A DNA stretch of 9,733 nucleotides from an uncultured Bacteroidales bacterium (lineage in GTDB: Bacteria > Bacteroidota > Bacteroidia > Bacteroidales > UBA932), in the NCBI GenBank assembly GCA_927798505.1, contig CAKMNE010000045.1, positions 1 to 9,733 of the forward strand, in the 5' to 3' direction. Below the pieces are notes generated by a model. It was not told where the DNA came from. It made no database searches and saw only the letters and a list, made by a program, of their open reading frames with translations. The position numbers were made by a program, and so were the translations under genes. Positions 1 to 7,017 of the stretch are shown piece by piece. How positions within the stretch are numbered: position 1 is the first letter of the stretch; each line of letters begins with the position of its first letter.

Positions 1-1824
1 AAAATCAAGAAGATTGAGGATATGACCACCGACAAGGTGGAAATCCTCATCCATCTTCCCAACGATGTTTCTCCGGACAAAACCATAGATGCCCTGTATG
101 CCTTCACCGACTGCGAGACAACCATTGCCCCCAACGCCTGCGTTATCGTGGACAACAAGCCGCAGTTCCTGACTGTCAACGACATACTCGAGTACAGCAC
201 CTGGCATACCCGTGACCTGCTGCTTGCCCAGCTCAACTACCGCATGGGCGAACTTGAGAGCGACTGGCACTACACCTCACTGGAGCGCATATTCTTCGAA
301 AACCGCATTTACAAGGTGCTGGAGATGGATTTCCCGAGTTGGGAGGCCCAAAAGCAGGATATACTCGAAAGGATGAAGGACTATGAGTCCCTGCTCAAGC
401 GCGAAATCACCATGGAGGACATTGACAAGCTTGTGGACAAGCCGGTCCGCAAGATTTCCCGTTTCGACACCAAGGTGCTGGACGAGAAGATTGCCGCCAT
501 CGAGCAGGAAATGCGGGAGGTTCAGGATAATATCGACAATATCATCAGATACACCATAGACTGGTTCAAGTCCCTGGCCAAAAAGTACGGCAAGTCTTAC
601 CCTAGGCTTACCGAACTTGCCGGATTTGAGACCATTGCCGCTACCAAGGTTATCAACAACAACGCCAAGCTCTATGCCAATATGGCTGAAGGCTTCGTGG
701 GAACTTCCCTGAAGAAGGATGACGGAGTGCAGTACATCTGTGACTGCTCCGACCTGTCCGAGGTGCTCGTAATACGCAAGAACGGAAAGTATGTCATACG
801 CAAGGTGGAGGAAAAGGCTTTCTTCGAGAAGAATCTGCTATATGTGGGCATCTTCAACCGCAACGACAACCGCACCACCTACAATGTGATTTACCGCGCA
901 GGCAAGACGGACATCCACTATGCGAAGAGGTTCAATATTACCTCTGTCACAAGGGACAAGGAGTATGACATCACCACAGGGGAAGAGGGTTCCCAGATAC
1001 TGTGGTTTACCGCAAACCCCAATGGGGAGGCGGAAACGGTCAAGATTCAGCTCAGGCCGCGTTCAATGCTGAAGAAACTCACTTTCGAGTATGATTTCAG
1101 CAAGCTTGCCATCAAGGGCAAGACTTCAAGGGGCAACCTGGTCTGCAAGAACCCTATCCAGAAAATCAGCATGCGCAGCGCCGGAGTCTCCACCATTGCC
1201 GGTAAAGACATATGGTACGATTCCGACATCCAGAAACTCAATGACGAAAGCCGCGGAAAGTATCTGGGCGCATTCAATACGGATGACAAGGTCCTTGCCG
1301 TATTCGGCAACGGCACTTTCTACACCACTTCCTTCGACCTGTCCAACCGCTATCAGGGGGATGTGATCATCATAGAGAAACTGGACCTCAACAAAACTTA
1401 TACGGCAATCTACTACGACGGTGCCACCAAGGCCTACTATGTGAAGAGATTCTCCTTCCCGGTATGCGACAACACCCCTACGAGCTTCATTTCGGATGCG
1501 CCGAAGTCCAAGCTCATAGGCATAGTGGATGACCTGCGTCCGCGCTACCTTGTGACTTTCGGTGGAAAATCCGAGCACAGGGAGCCCGAAATAATAGAGG
1601 CGGAGGAGTGGATAGCAAAGAAGGGACTGACGGCCAAGGGCAAGAAATGCCACGACCGTGAAATCAAAAAGGTTGAGTTTATCGAGCCGCTGGAGCCTCT
1701 GGAGCCTGCGCAGACCCCCGAGCAGCCGCTCGTCGCCCAGGCGATAGACCTTGACATAGATACCACTCAGGGAAGCGTCGAGGACCTTCCTGACCTCAAT
1801 ATAGAAGAACCTACATTGTTCTGA
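1..1824 (+). CDS. parC: DNA topoisomerase IV subunit A (ParC/GyrA family), 5'-truncated by the window edge
   Basis: The reading frame is open from base 1 (KIKKIEDMTTDKVEI...), so the ATG at 22 is an internal Met and the true start lies upstream. About 607 residues are visible, roughly the C-terminal two thirds of a Bacteroidota ParC of some 900 residues. The N-terminal breakage-reunion part with the catalytic Tyr is outside the window. The first about 110 residues match the tower region (DKTIDALYAFTDCE, DILEYSTWHTRDLL). A helical, charged coiled-coil stretch follows (about bases 340-590), then a beta-rich C-terminal domain resembling the GyrA/ParC propeller (about 670-1560), including RGNLVCKNPIQKI. 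I see no GyrA box, which favours topoisomerase IV (chromosome decatenation, heterotetramer with ParE) over gyrase. A Pro/Glu-rich linker (EPLEPLEPAQTPEQP, 1684-1728) leads to an acidic tail ending EEPTLF. The stop lies 3 bp before aroK. Family assignment is firm; parC versus gyrA rests on C-terminal features. Confidence 0.9.
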   Translation, partial: KIKKIEDMTTDKVEILIHLPNDVSPDKTIDALYAFTDCETTIAPNACVIVDNKPQFLTVNDILEYSTWHTRDLLLAQLNYRMGELESDWHYTSLERIFFENRIYKVLEMDFPSWEAQKQDILERMKDYESLLKREITMEDIDKLVDKPVRKISRFDTKVLDEKIAAIEQEMREVQDNIDNIIRYTIDWFKSLAKKYGKSYPRLTELAGFETIAATKVINNNAKLYANMAEGFVGTSLKKDDGVQYICDCSDLSEVLVIRKNGKYVIRKVEEKAFFEKNLLYVGIFNRNDNRTTYNVIYRAGKTDIHYAKRFNITSVTRDKEYDITTGEEGSQILWFTANPNGEAETVKIQLRPRSMLKKLTFEYDFSKLAIKGKTSRGNLVCKNPIQKISMRSAGVSTIAGKDIWYDSDIQKLNDESRGKYLGAFNTDDKVLAVFGNGTFYTTSFDLSNRYQGDVIIIEKLDLNKTYTAIYYDGATKAYYVKRFSFPVCDNTPTSFISDAPKSKLIGIVDDLRPRYLVTFGGKSEHREPEIIEAEEWIAKKGLTAKGKKCHDREIKKVEFIEPLEPLEPAQTPEQPLVAQAIDLDIDTTQGSVEDLPDLNIEEPTLF

Positions 1825-1827
1825 GAA

Positions 1828-2340
1828 ATGATAGTCACTCTGACAGGATATATGGGCTCGGGAAAGAGCACGGTGGGCGCGAAACTTGCGGCCCTGCTCG
1901 GTTGCGCTTTCATAGACCTGGACTGTTACATAGAGGACAAGGCGGGACGGGGCATACCCGAGATCTTTTCGGAAGATGGGGAAAAAGCCTTCAGGGCAAT
2001 TGAAGCGGAGGCCCTCAGGGACGTGGCGGTTATGAACACCCTCGAATGCAGGGATGTGGTGATTGCTCTCGGTGGAGGGACGGTGATGACAGCTGCTTTG
2101 CAGGACCTGATATTCTCCCAAACCTTCTGCATCTGGCTCAAGCCGGATTTGAACACCCTCCTGCAAAGAGTAGGGGACGGAAGCGGAAGGCCGCTGGCCG
2201 ATGAGCATTTTGAGCAAAGGCTGAGGGAGAGGGAGCCTGTCTATGCCAGGGCGAAGATGACAGTGGAGACCGATGGTCTGAGTTCGGATCAGGTGGCCGC
2301 GCTCATCGCTTGCGAATTGAATAAAAATTACGCACAATGA
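1828..2340 (+). CDS. aroK: Shikimate kinase
   Basis: This 170-residue cytoplasmic enzyme phosphorylates shikimate to shikimate 3-phosphate with ATP, in the pathway to chorismate and the aromatic amino acids. Length is normal for the family. Visible motifs are the Walker A loop GYMGSGKST (residues 7-15), the substrate-binding Asp pair in FIDLD (30 and 32), FRAIEAEAL (55-63) with the shikimate-binding Arg, the glycine-rich LGGG (81-84), the LID segment GRPLAD with Arg121, and the later REREPVYARA segment. All key residues appear intact. The start ATG lies 3 bp after the parC stop. The stop overlaps the recJ start by 4 bp (ATGA), so translation is probably coupled to both neighbours and no promoter of its own fits. 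The neighbours give no metabolic clue, since neither acts in aromatic biosynthesis. AroK and AroL are not distinguishable by reading; aroK is the default name. Confidence 0.95.
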   Translation: MIVTLTGYMGSGKSTVGAKLAALLGCAFIDLDCYIEDKAGRGIPEIFSEDGEKAFRAIEAEALRDVAVMNTLECRDVVIALGGGTVMTAALQDLIFSQTFCIWLKPDLNTLLQRVGDGSGRPLADEHFEQRLREREPVYARAKMTVETDGLSSDQVAALIACELNKNYAQ

Positions 2341-4067
2341 TAAAGGAGTGCAAATGGACAATAAAGGAAGCCGCTGACCCGCAGAAGGTCGAGCGTCTCT
2401 GCGCTGAGGTGGGCATTGACAAGGTGCTCGCCGACCTGCTCGTAAAGAGGGGAGTGGAGACTTTCGAGCAGGCCAGGTCCTTCTTCAGACCCAGTCTGGA
2501 CAATCTCCACGACCCTTTCCTGATGAAGGATATGGACACGGCTGTGGAAAGGCTTCACCGCGCAATCAGTGAAGGTGAGAAAATACTGGTGTATGGAGAC
2601 TATGACGTGGACGGCACTACGGCTGTGGCGCTCCTGCATTCTTTCATAAGCCGCTTCACCGACAAGGTGGATTTCTACATCCCGGACCGCTATGACGAGG
2701 GCTATGGAGTCTCCTCCAAGGGCATTTCCTGGGCTGCGGCAGGAGGGTTCAAGCTCATCATTACTGTCGATTGCGGAATCAAGGCCGTGGAGAAGGTGGA
2801 GCTCGCAAGGAGTTTCGGTATAGATATGATTATCTGCGACCATCATCTTCCCGATGAGAAGCTGCCTGCGGCCGTTGCCGTGCTGGACCCGAAGAGGGAG
2901 GATTGCCACTATCCTTTCGATGACCTTTCAGGCTGCGGGGTCGGATTCAAGCTGGTGCAGGCATATAGCCAACGCTTCGGCGTCGAGTTCGAGAGCCTGC
3001 TGCCTCTGCTGGACCTGATGGTGGTGAGCATAGCTTCGGATCTTGTCACCATGGTCGGAGAAAACCGCACACTCGCGCACTTCGGCCTCAAGCGGCTGAA
3101 CGAGAACCCGCGCAAGGGGCTGCTTGCTATGATGGCGCTTTCCGGGCTGGAGGCGGGTCATATCACCATAGATGACATAGTCTTCAAGATAGGTCCCCGC
3201 ATCAACGCGGCCGGGCGTATGGAGACAGGGCGGCTCGCGGTGCAGCTGCTTACCGCTACGGATACTGCAACTGCCCTGCGCATTGGCGAGCAGATAAACG
3301 ACAACAACAACGAGCGCAAGAACATAGACCGGGAAATCACTCAGGCTGCCATCAAAATGGTGGAAAGCGGCAAGTGCCTGGCTTCGAAGAATGCGACCAT
3401 AGTTTATGACCCCAACTGGAACAAGGGCGTGGTCGGAATAGTCGCTTCCAGACTGGTTGAGGCTTACTACAAGCCTACCGTGGTGCTTACCAAGTCCAAC
3501 GGTTTCGTTACGGGCTCAGCCCGCAGCGTTGCCGGGTTTGACCTGTACGCTTCCATTGAGAGCTGCGCTGACCTGCTGGAGAATTTCGGCGGGCACGTCT
3601 ATGCTGCCGGGCTTACCCTCAAGGAAGAGAACCTTCCGGAGTTCGCAAGGCGTATGGACGAGTTTATCGAGGGCAAGATTACCAGTGATATGCTTACCCC
3701 GGTAGTGGACATCGATGCGAAGATCGAGCTTGCCCAGATTACCCCGAAGTTTTTCCGCATACTCAAGCAGTTCCAGCCTTTCGGCCCGGGCAACAGCAAT
3801 CCGGTGTTTATGACCGAGGCGGTGTGCGACGAGGGCAGCGGACGCAAGGTGGGAGCCGGCGGGCTGCATATGAAGCTCGACCTTATTCAGGAGGACTACT
3901 CCCGGGCCATACCTGCCATTGCCTTCAATATGGCAGATTATTACGAATACATACGCCACGGAAATCCTTTCGACGTGTGCTACTCCATAGTGGAGAACTA
4001 CTATCGCGGAAACAGCACCATACAGCTCAGAATCAAGGATATAAAGGAGCGTGAAGATATACTTTAG
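2337..4067 (+). CDS. recJ: Single-stranded-DNA-specific exonuclease RecJ
   Basis: This 576-residue DHH-superfamily nuclease degrades single-stranded DNA 5' to 3' in recombinational and mismatch repair. Length is normal. The metal-binding motifs are complete: motif I GDYDVDGTT (87-95), motif II VDCG (144-147), the DHH motif in CDHHLP (167-172) and motif IV SIASDLVTMVG (231-241). GPRINAAGRM (286-295) is the conserved segment at the end of the catalytic core. The DHHA1 domain carries GSARSVAGFDL and GGHVYAAG (418-425). The C-terminal OB-like domain starts near PFGPGNSNP (481-489). The start ATG overlaps the aroK stop by 4 bp, implying translational coupling. Thirty A-rich bases separate the stop from lysS. 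The protein should act in the cytoplasm with RecQ-type helicases, none of which are visible here. No disruption or unusual insertion is seen. Confidence 0.97.
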   Translation: MIKECKWTIKEAADPQKVERLCAEVGIDKVLADLLVKRGVETFEQARSFFRPSLDNLHDPFLMKDMDTAVERLHRAISEGEKILVYGDYDVDGTTAVALLHSFISRFTDKVDFYIPDRYDEGYGVSSKGISWAAAGGFKLIITVDCGIKAVEKVELARSFGIDMIICDHHLPDEKLPAAVAVLDPKREDCHYPFDDLSGCGVGFKLVQAYSQRFGVEFESLLPLLDLMVVSIASDLVTMVGENRTLAHFGLKRLNENPRKGLLAMMALSGLEAGHITIDDIVFKIGPRINAAGRMETGRLAVQLLTATDTATALRIGEQINDNNNERKNIDREITQAAIKMVESGKCLASKNATIVYDPNWNKGVVGIVASRLVEAYYKPTVVLTKSNGFVTGSARSVAGFDLYASIESCADLLENFGGHVYAAGLTLKEENLPEFARRMDEFIEGKITSDMLTPVVDIDAKIELAQITPKFFRILKQFQPFGPGNSNPVFMTEAVCDEGSGRKVGAGGLHMKLDLIQEDYSRAIPAIAFNMADYYEYIRHGNPFDVCYSIVENYYRGNSTIQLRIKDIKEREDIL

Positions 4068-4097
4068 GGACAGAATAAATAGAAACAGAAAAATATA

Positions 4098-5630
4098 ATG
4101 GTACAGGAATTCAGTGAACAGGAGCTTATCCGCCGCGAATCTTTGGCGAAGCTCAGAGAGTTGGGAATAGAGCCATATCCGGCTCCCCTTTATCCCGTAA
4201 ACGCTACTGCAGCCCAGATTCTCGAGGGCTTCGACCCTGAGAAGGGCAATTTCCAGGAGGTCTGCATTGCAGGACGACTGATGAGCCGCCGCATTATGGG
4301 CGCAGCCTCATTCGGAGAACTCCAGGATGAAACGGGACGCATTCAGATTTATGTCAAGAGGGATGAGATTTGCCCGGGCGAGGACAAGACCATGTACAAC
4401 ACAGTCTGGAAGAAACTCCTTGACATAGGGGATATTGTCGGAATCAAGGGTTTTGCTTTCTTCACTCAGACCGGTCAGCTCAGCATCCACGCCAAGGAGC
4501 TTACCCTGCTGAGCAAGTCCCTGCGCGTGCTTCCTATCGTGAAGGAGCTTGACGGACAGGTCTTCGATGCCTTCACTGACCCGGAACTCCGCTACCGTCA
4601 GAGATATGTTGACCTGATAGTGAATCCTCAGGTTAAGGATGTCTTCATCAAGAGGGCCCAGATTATCGCTACCATGCGTCAGTACTTCAACGAGGCCGGC
4701 TGTCTTGAGGTGGAGACTCCTATTCTTCAGAGCATCCCGGGAGGAGCTACTGCCCGTCCATTCATTACCCATCACAACGCGCTCGACATCCCGCTCTATC
4801 TGCGCATTGCCAATGAGCTTTACCTCAAGAGGCTTATAGTGGGCGGATTCTCAGGCGTTTACGAGTTTGCGAAGGATTTCCGCAACGAGGGTATGGACAA
4901 GACTCACAATCCGGAGTTTACCTGTATGGAGATTTATGTGGCCTACAAGGACTATGTCTGGATGATGGAGTTTGTGGAGAAGATGCTTTGCAAGGTGGCT
5001 ACTGCCGTCAATGGCACCACCAAGGTGAAGATTGGGGAGAATGAGGTGGATTTCGGCGGTACCTACCGCAGGCTTCCTATCCTGGATGCTATCAGGGAGT
5101 ACGCCGGTGTGGATGTGAAGGGTATGGATGAGGAGCAGCTCCGTCAGACCTGCAAGCAGCTTAACATTGAGGTTGAGCCGAGCTGGGGCAAGGGCAAGCT
5201 GATCGATGCGATTTTCGGAGAGTATGCCGAGAAGAACCTGATTCAGCCTACCTTCATTACTGATTACCCTGTGGAGATGTCTCCGCTTACCAAGCGCCAC
5301 CGCGAGGATCCTTCACTTACCGAGAGGTTCGAGCTTTTCGTTTGCGGCAAGGAGCTGGCCAATGCCTATTCCGAGCTGAATGACCCTATCGATCAGCTGG
5401 AGCGCTTCGAGGAGCAGGCTGCGCTCAAGAGCAAGGGCGACGACGAGGCTATGTACATCGATATGGATTTCGTCCGTGCTCTGGAGTATGGTATGCCGCC
5501 TACCTCGGGACTTGGTATGGGAATTGACCGTCTGACTATGTTTATGACCGGTCAGGTCAATATCCAGGACGTCCTCTTCTTCCCTCAGATGAAGCCTGAG
5601 AAGGCTCTGAAGGCGGAGAAGGACAGCTAA
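4098..5630 (+). CDS. lysS: Lysyl-tRNA synthetase, class II
   Basis: This 510-residue enzyme charges tRNA-Lys with lysine in the cytoplasm. Domain order is an N-terminal helix ([22 protein letters not shown]), an OB-fold anticodon-binding domain (about 56-138, including [17 protein letters not shown]), then the class II catalytic core. Motif 1 lies around 192-210 ([12 protein letters not shown]), motif 2 at 261-278 ([18 protein letters not shown]) and motif 3 at 471-482 ([12 protein letters not shown]). NAYSELNDP (422-430) is a strong lysine-enzyme signature. The protein ends ten residues after FFPQMKPEK, near the E. coli length. The Bacteroides enzymes I recall are about 575 residues with an extra C-terminal helical domain that is missing here. 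The 30-bp gap after recJ holds no clear promoter or terminator, so lysS may be read from the upstream operon. The A-rich leader before the ATG fits Bacteroidota initiation without a Shine-Dalgarno site. Confidence 0.97.
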   Translation: MVQEFSEQELIRRESLAKLRELGIEPYPAPLYPVNATAAQILEGFDPEKGNFQEVCIAGRLMSRRIMGAASFGELQDETGRIQIYVKRDEICPGEDKTMYNTVWKKLLDIGDIVGIKGFAFFTQTGQLSIHAKELTLLSKSLRVLPIVKELDGQVFDAFTDPELRYRQRYVDLIVNPQVKDVFIKRAQIIATMRQYFNEAGCLEVETPILQSIPGGATARPFITHHNALDIPLYLRIANELYLKRLIVGGFSGVYEFAKDFRNEGMDKTHNPEFTCMEIYVAYKDYVWMMEFVEKMLCKVATAVNGTTKVKIGENEVDFGGTYRRLPILDAIREYAGVDVKGMDEEQLRQTCKQLNIEVEPSWGKGKLIDAIFGEYAEKNLIQPTFITDYPVEMSPLTKRHREDPSLTERFELFVCGKELANAYSELNDPIDQLERFEEQAALKSKGDDEAMYIDMDFVRALEYGMPPTSGLGMGIDRLTMFMTGQVNIQDVLFFPQMKPEKALKAEKDS

Positions 5631-5634
5631 GCTG

Positions 5635-6873
5635 CTACACTTTCTTCTTTTCGGGAACGCCGAGTTGGATGAGTTGGCGGGCTGAGGTGACTATGCTCGG
5701 CCCGTCATCTTTGAGTTTTACTGAGCACTGGTCGTAGAACTTCTTGGCATCGTCAAGTTTCCTGCCCATTTCCGCGTGAGCCTTGGAGAACTCGGCGACG
5801 CGGTCGATCATCCTCTGTGCCGCGGCAAGAATCTGCGCCTGATTGCGCACCTGCTCGTGGGAAATCCAGGCGGTGCGTATCATCCTGGTGAACGGAATGA
5901 AGGTCTCCTCCGTGGTAATCAGCACATTGTAGTCCTTGAAGGCAACCCGCCAGATGTCCGGCTTGAGCTGTTTTGCAAGCTGGAGCGCTCCGTAGTTCGG
6001 GATGAACATAATCACATAGTCAAGAGTCTTCCTTCCGGCCTTGGTCGCGTACCCGCTGTAATCCTTCGCGGACAGGGACTTGACATGATTCATCACCGCT
6101 TCCAGATTGCGCCTTGCGGCCTCATCCTTCTCCTCATCGCTCGTCGCCCGGTAGTAATCGTCCAGGGCATTGATAGGGGTCTTCGCATCCACTATTATAT
6201 CCGAATCATCAGGGTAGTGGAGAATGTAGTCAGGGCGCAGGCGCCTGTCCTCGTCACTGGTGAGCGTAATGCCGTTGCGGGTGCGTATGGTCTCCTCTTT
6301 CTCGAAATCGCGGCCCTCGGTAAGCCCCTCCGACACCAGAATATTGCCCAGTATCATCTCCCCGAAACAGCCCTGGATTTTCTTCTCTCCCTTCAGGGCG
6401 CTCGCCAGATTGTCAGCCCTCTGGCCTATGCGCTGGGTCTGCTCCTCCAGGTGCTTGACGGTTGTGGCAAACTTCTCCTTAATCTCGGCCGTAGTCTCGT
6501 TCTGGGTCTTGCGGCTCTCGTCGAAAGCCTTGGCCATCTTCTCGAAATCCTTGCTCAGGTCTCCGCTTATGTGCTCGAAAGTCTCTTTGGCCTTGATGTT
6601 CAGCGCATCTTCGCGAGCCTTGAGATTCTTCTCGTTCTCTTCTACGAGCTGGGCCTTGATGGCCTGAATCTGGGCATCCAGCAGTTCCTTCTGGCTTTTC
6701 TTGTCCTCCAGAGCCTGCTGCAGATACTCAATTTTGGCATCCTTTCCCGCAAGCTCTGCATCTTTGGCGGAAAGCTTGCTTCGGAAGGAAGCCTGACATA
6801 TATAATAGGTTAATGCACAGAGCAGCGCTGCTGCCACTGAGGCAATTATAATAGTTGTGGTCAGTGTTCCCAT
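5635..6873 (-). CDS. rmuC: RmuC-family DNA recombination protein, membrane-anchored coiled coil with nuclease-like core
   Basis: This 412-residue protein belongs to the RmuC family (formerly DUF195), linked in E. coli to limiting rearrangements at inverted repeats; its biochemistry is poorly settled. Residues about 5-25 form one hydrophobic N-terminal anchor. Residues about 33-165 are a long Lys/Glu/Gln-rich coiled coil. The conserved core runs from GCFGEMILGNILVSEGLTEGRDF (168-190) through RLRPDYILHYPDDSDIIVDAKTP (211-233), where Asp215, Asp229 and Lys231 match a PD-(D/E)XK-type active site, and on to IPNYGALQLA (291-300). I chose the ATG at 6873 because it starts directly before the anchor. 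The frame stays open upstream to 7017, but those 48 residues are Cys-rich, unlike the family, and would cover both divergent promoters. The gene converges on lysS with a 4-bp gap and diverges from the ABC operon. Confidence 0.92.
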   Translation of the reverse strand: MGTLTTTIIIASVAAALLCALTYYICQASFRSKLSAKDAELAGKDAKIEYLQQALEDKKSQKELLDAQIQAIKAQLVEENEKNLKAREDALNIKAKETFEHISGDLSKDFEKMAKAFDESRKTQNETTAEIKEKFATTVKHLEEQTQRIGQRADNLASALKGEKKIQGCFGEMILGNILVSEGLTEGRDFEKEETIRTRNGITLTSDEDRRLRPDYILHYPDDSDIIVDAKTPINALDDYYRATSDEEKDEAARRNLEAVMNHVKSLSAKDYSGYATKAGRKTLDYVIMFIPNYGALQLAKQLKPDIWRVAFKDYNVLITTEETFIPFTRMIRTAWISHEQVRNQAQILAAAQRMIDRVAEFSKAHAEMGRKLDDAKKFYDQCSVKLKDDGPSIVTSARQLIQLGVPEKKKV

Positions 6874-6877
6874 ACTC

Positions 6878-6909
6878 CAAAGATAGCCAACCCGGCAGCT
6901 TTGCCCAAA
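6878..6909 (-). promoter_or_regulatory. Predicted Bacteroidota promoter of rmuC, abutting the start codon
   Basis: Read on the minus strand, TTTG (6909-6906) is followed after a 20-bp spacer by TATCTTTG (6885-6878), a full match to the Bacteroidota pattern TTTG-N19-21-TAnnTTTG. Only 4 bases separate the -7 box from the rmuC ATG. Transcription would therefore start at or next to the start codon, giving a leaderless or nearly leaderless mRNA. The match is seen directly; use of the site is inferred. Confidence 0.65.
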
Positions 6910-6910
6910 C

Positions 6911-6922
6911 TTTTTCGAAAAA
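6911..6922. repeat. 12-bp perfect palindrome between two divergent promoters
   Basis: TTTTTCGAAAAA is a perfect 12-bp palindrome lying in the 27 bp between the two outward-facing -33 elements (6906-6909 and 6937-6940). It could be a regulator site shared by both promoters or simply AT-rich promoter-upstream DNA. It lacks a loop, so it is not a terminator hairpin. The function is unknown. Confidence 0.35.
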
Positions 6923-6936
6923 TTTTGTTTTCTGCT

Positions 6937-6967
6937 ATTGCATATACAAAAAATTAGCGTACCTTTG
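6937..6967 (+). promoter_or_regulatory. Predicted Bacteroidota promoter of the ABC/GntR/GIN operon
   Basis: ATTG at 6937-6940 serves as the -33 element. A 19-bp spacer leads to TACCTTTG at 6960-6967, a perfect TAnnTTTG -7 box followed by C as in many strong Bacteroides promoters. The transcription start should fall near 6971-6973, giving a leader of about 45 bases before the ATG at 7018. No Shine-Dalgarno-like site is visible there; the leader is A-rich (around 7001-7017). Confidence 0.75.
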
Positions 6968-6968
6968 C

Positions 6969-6994
6969 AGTGTACTAATAAACTAATACAGTAC
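6969..6994. promoter_or_regulatory. Candidate YtrA/GntR operator over the transcription start
   Basis: The stretch 6971-6990 is an imperfect 20-bp dyad with pattern TGTAnTAnTnnAnTAnTACA (7 of 10 base pairs symmetric). The left half reads AGTGTA (6969-6974) and the right half TACAGT (6987-6992). The left half equals the Bacillus YtrA half-site as I recall it (AGTGTA-N13-TACACT), and the right half differs by one base with a spacing of 12. An overlapping exact repeat, GTACT-N13-AGTAC (6972-6976 and 6990-6994), and a direct repeat of ACTAATA (6974-6980, 6982-6988) lie in the same place. It starts 1 bp after the -7 box, so bound repressor would block RNA polymerase. The GntR gene at 8654 in the same operon is the obvious ligand, implying autorepression. 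Confidence 0.6.
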
Positions 6995-7017
6995 GACAAT
7001 AAAACGATAAGCTTCAA

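Noticed and set aside
1684..1728. GAGCC-rich repeats near the 3' end of parC as a mobile or regulatory repeat
   Set aside because: They encode the EPLEPLEP linker of the protein in frame; low-complexity linkers are common there and nothing suggests a separate element.
1126..2361. 411-residue open frame on the minus strand across parC and aroK
   Set aside because: It lies wholly antisense to two well-supported genes, crosses their boundary, and its translation shows no domain or family motif. Codon bias of the sense genes explains the lack of stops.
4055..4097. Possible promoter before lysS (TACTTTAG near 4059)
   Set aside because: It does not fit TAnnTTTG and has no -33 element at the right distance; read-through from recJ is the simpler reading.
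5624..5634. CAGC-TAA-GCTG inverted repeat as a bidirectional terminator
   Set aside because: The stem is only 4 bp with a 3-base loop and no T-run follows on the plus strand; too weak to call.
5776..6813. 345-residue open frame on the plus strand inside rmuC
   Set aside because: It is antisense to the conserved RmuC core and coiled coil; its Leu-rich translation is the complement of Lys/Glu/Gln codons, not a real hydrophobic protein.
6874..7017. Upstream extension of RmuC to an ATG at 7017
   Set aside because: The extra 48 residues are Cys-rich and unlike RmuC, precede the natural N-terminal anchor, and would overlap the promoters and operator of the divergent operon.
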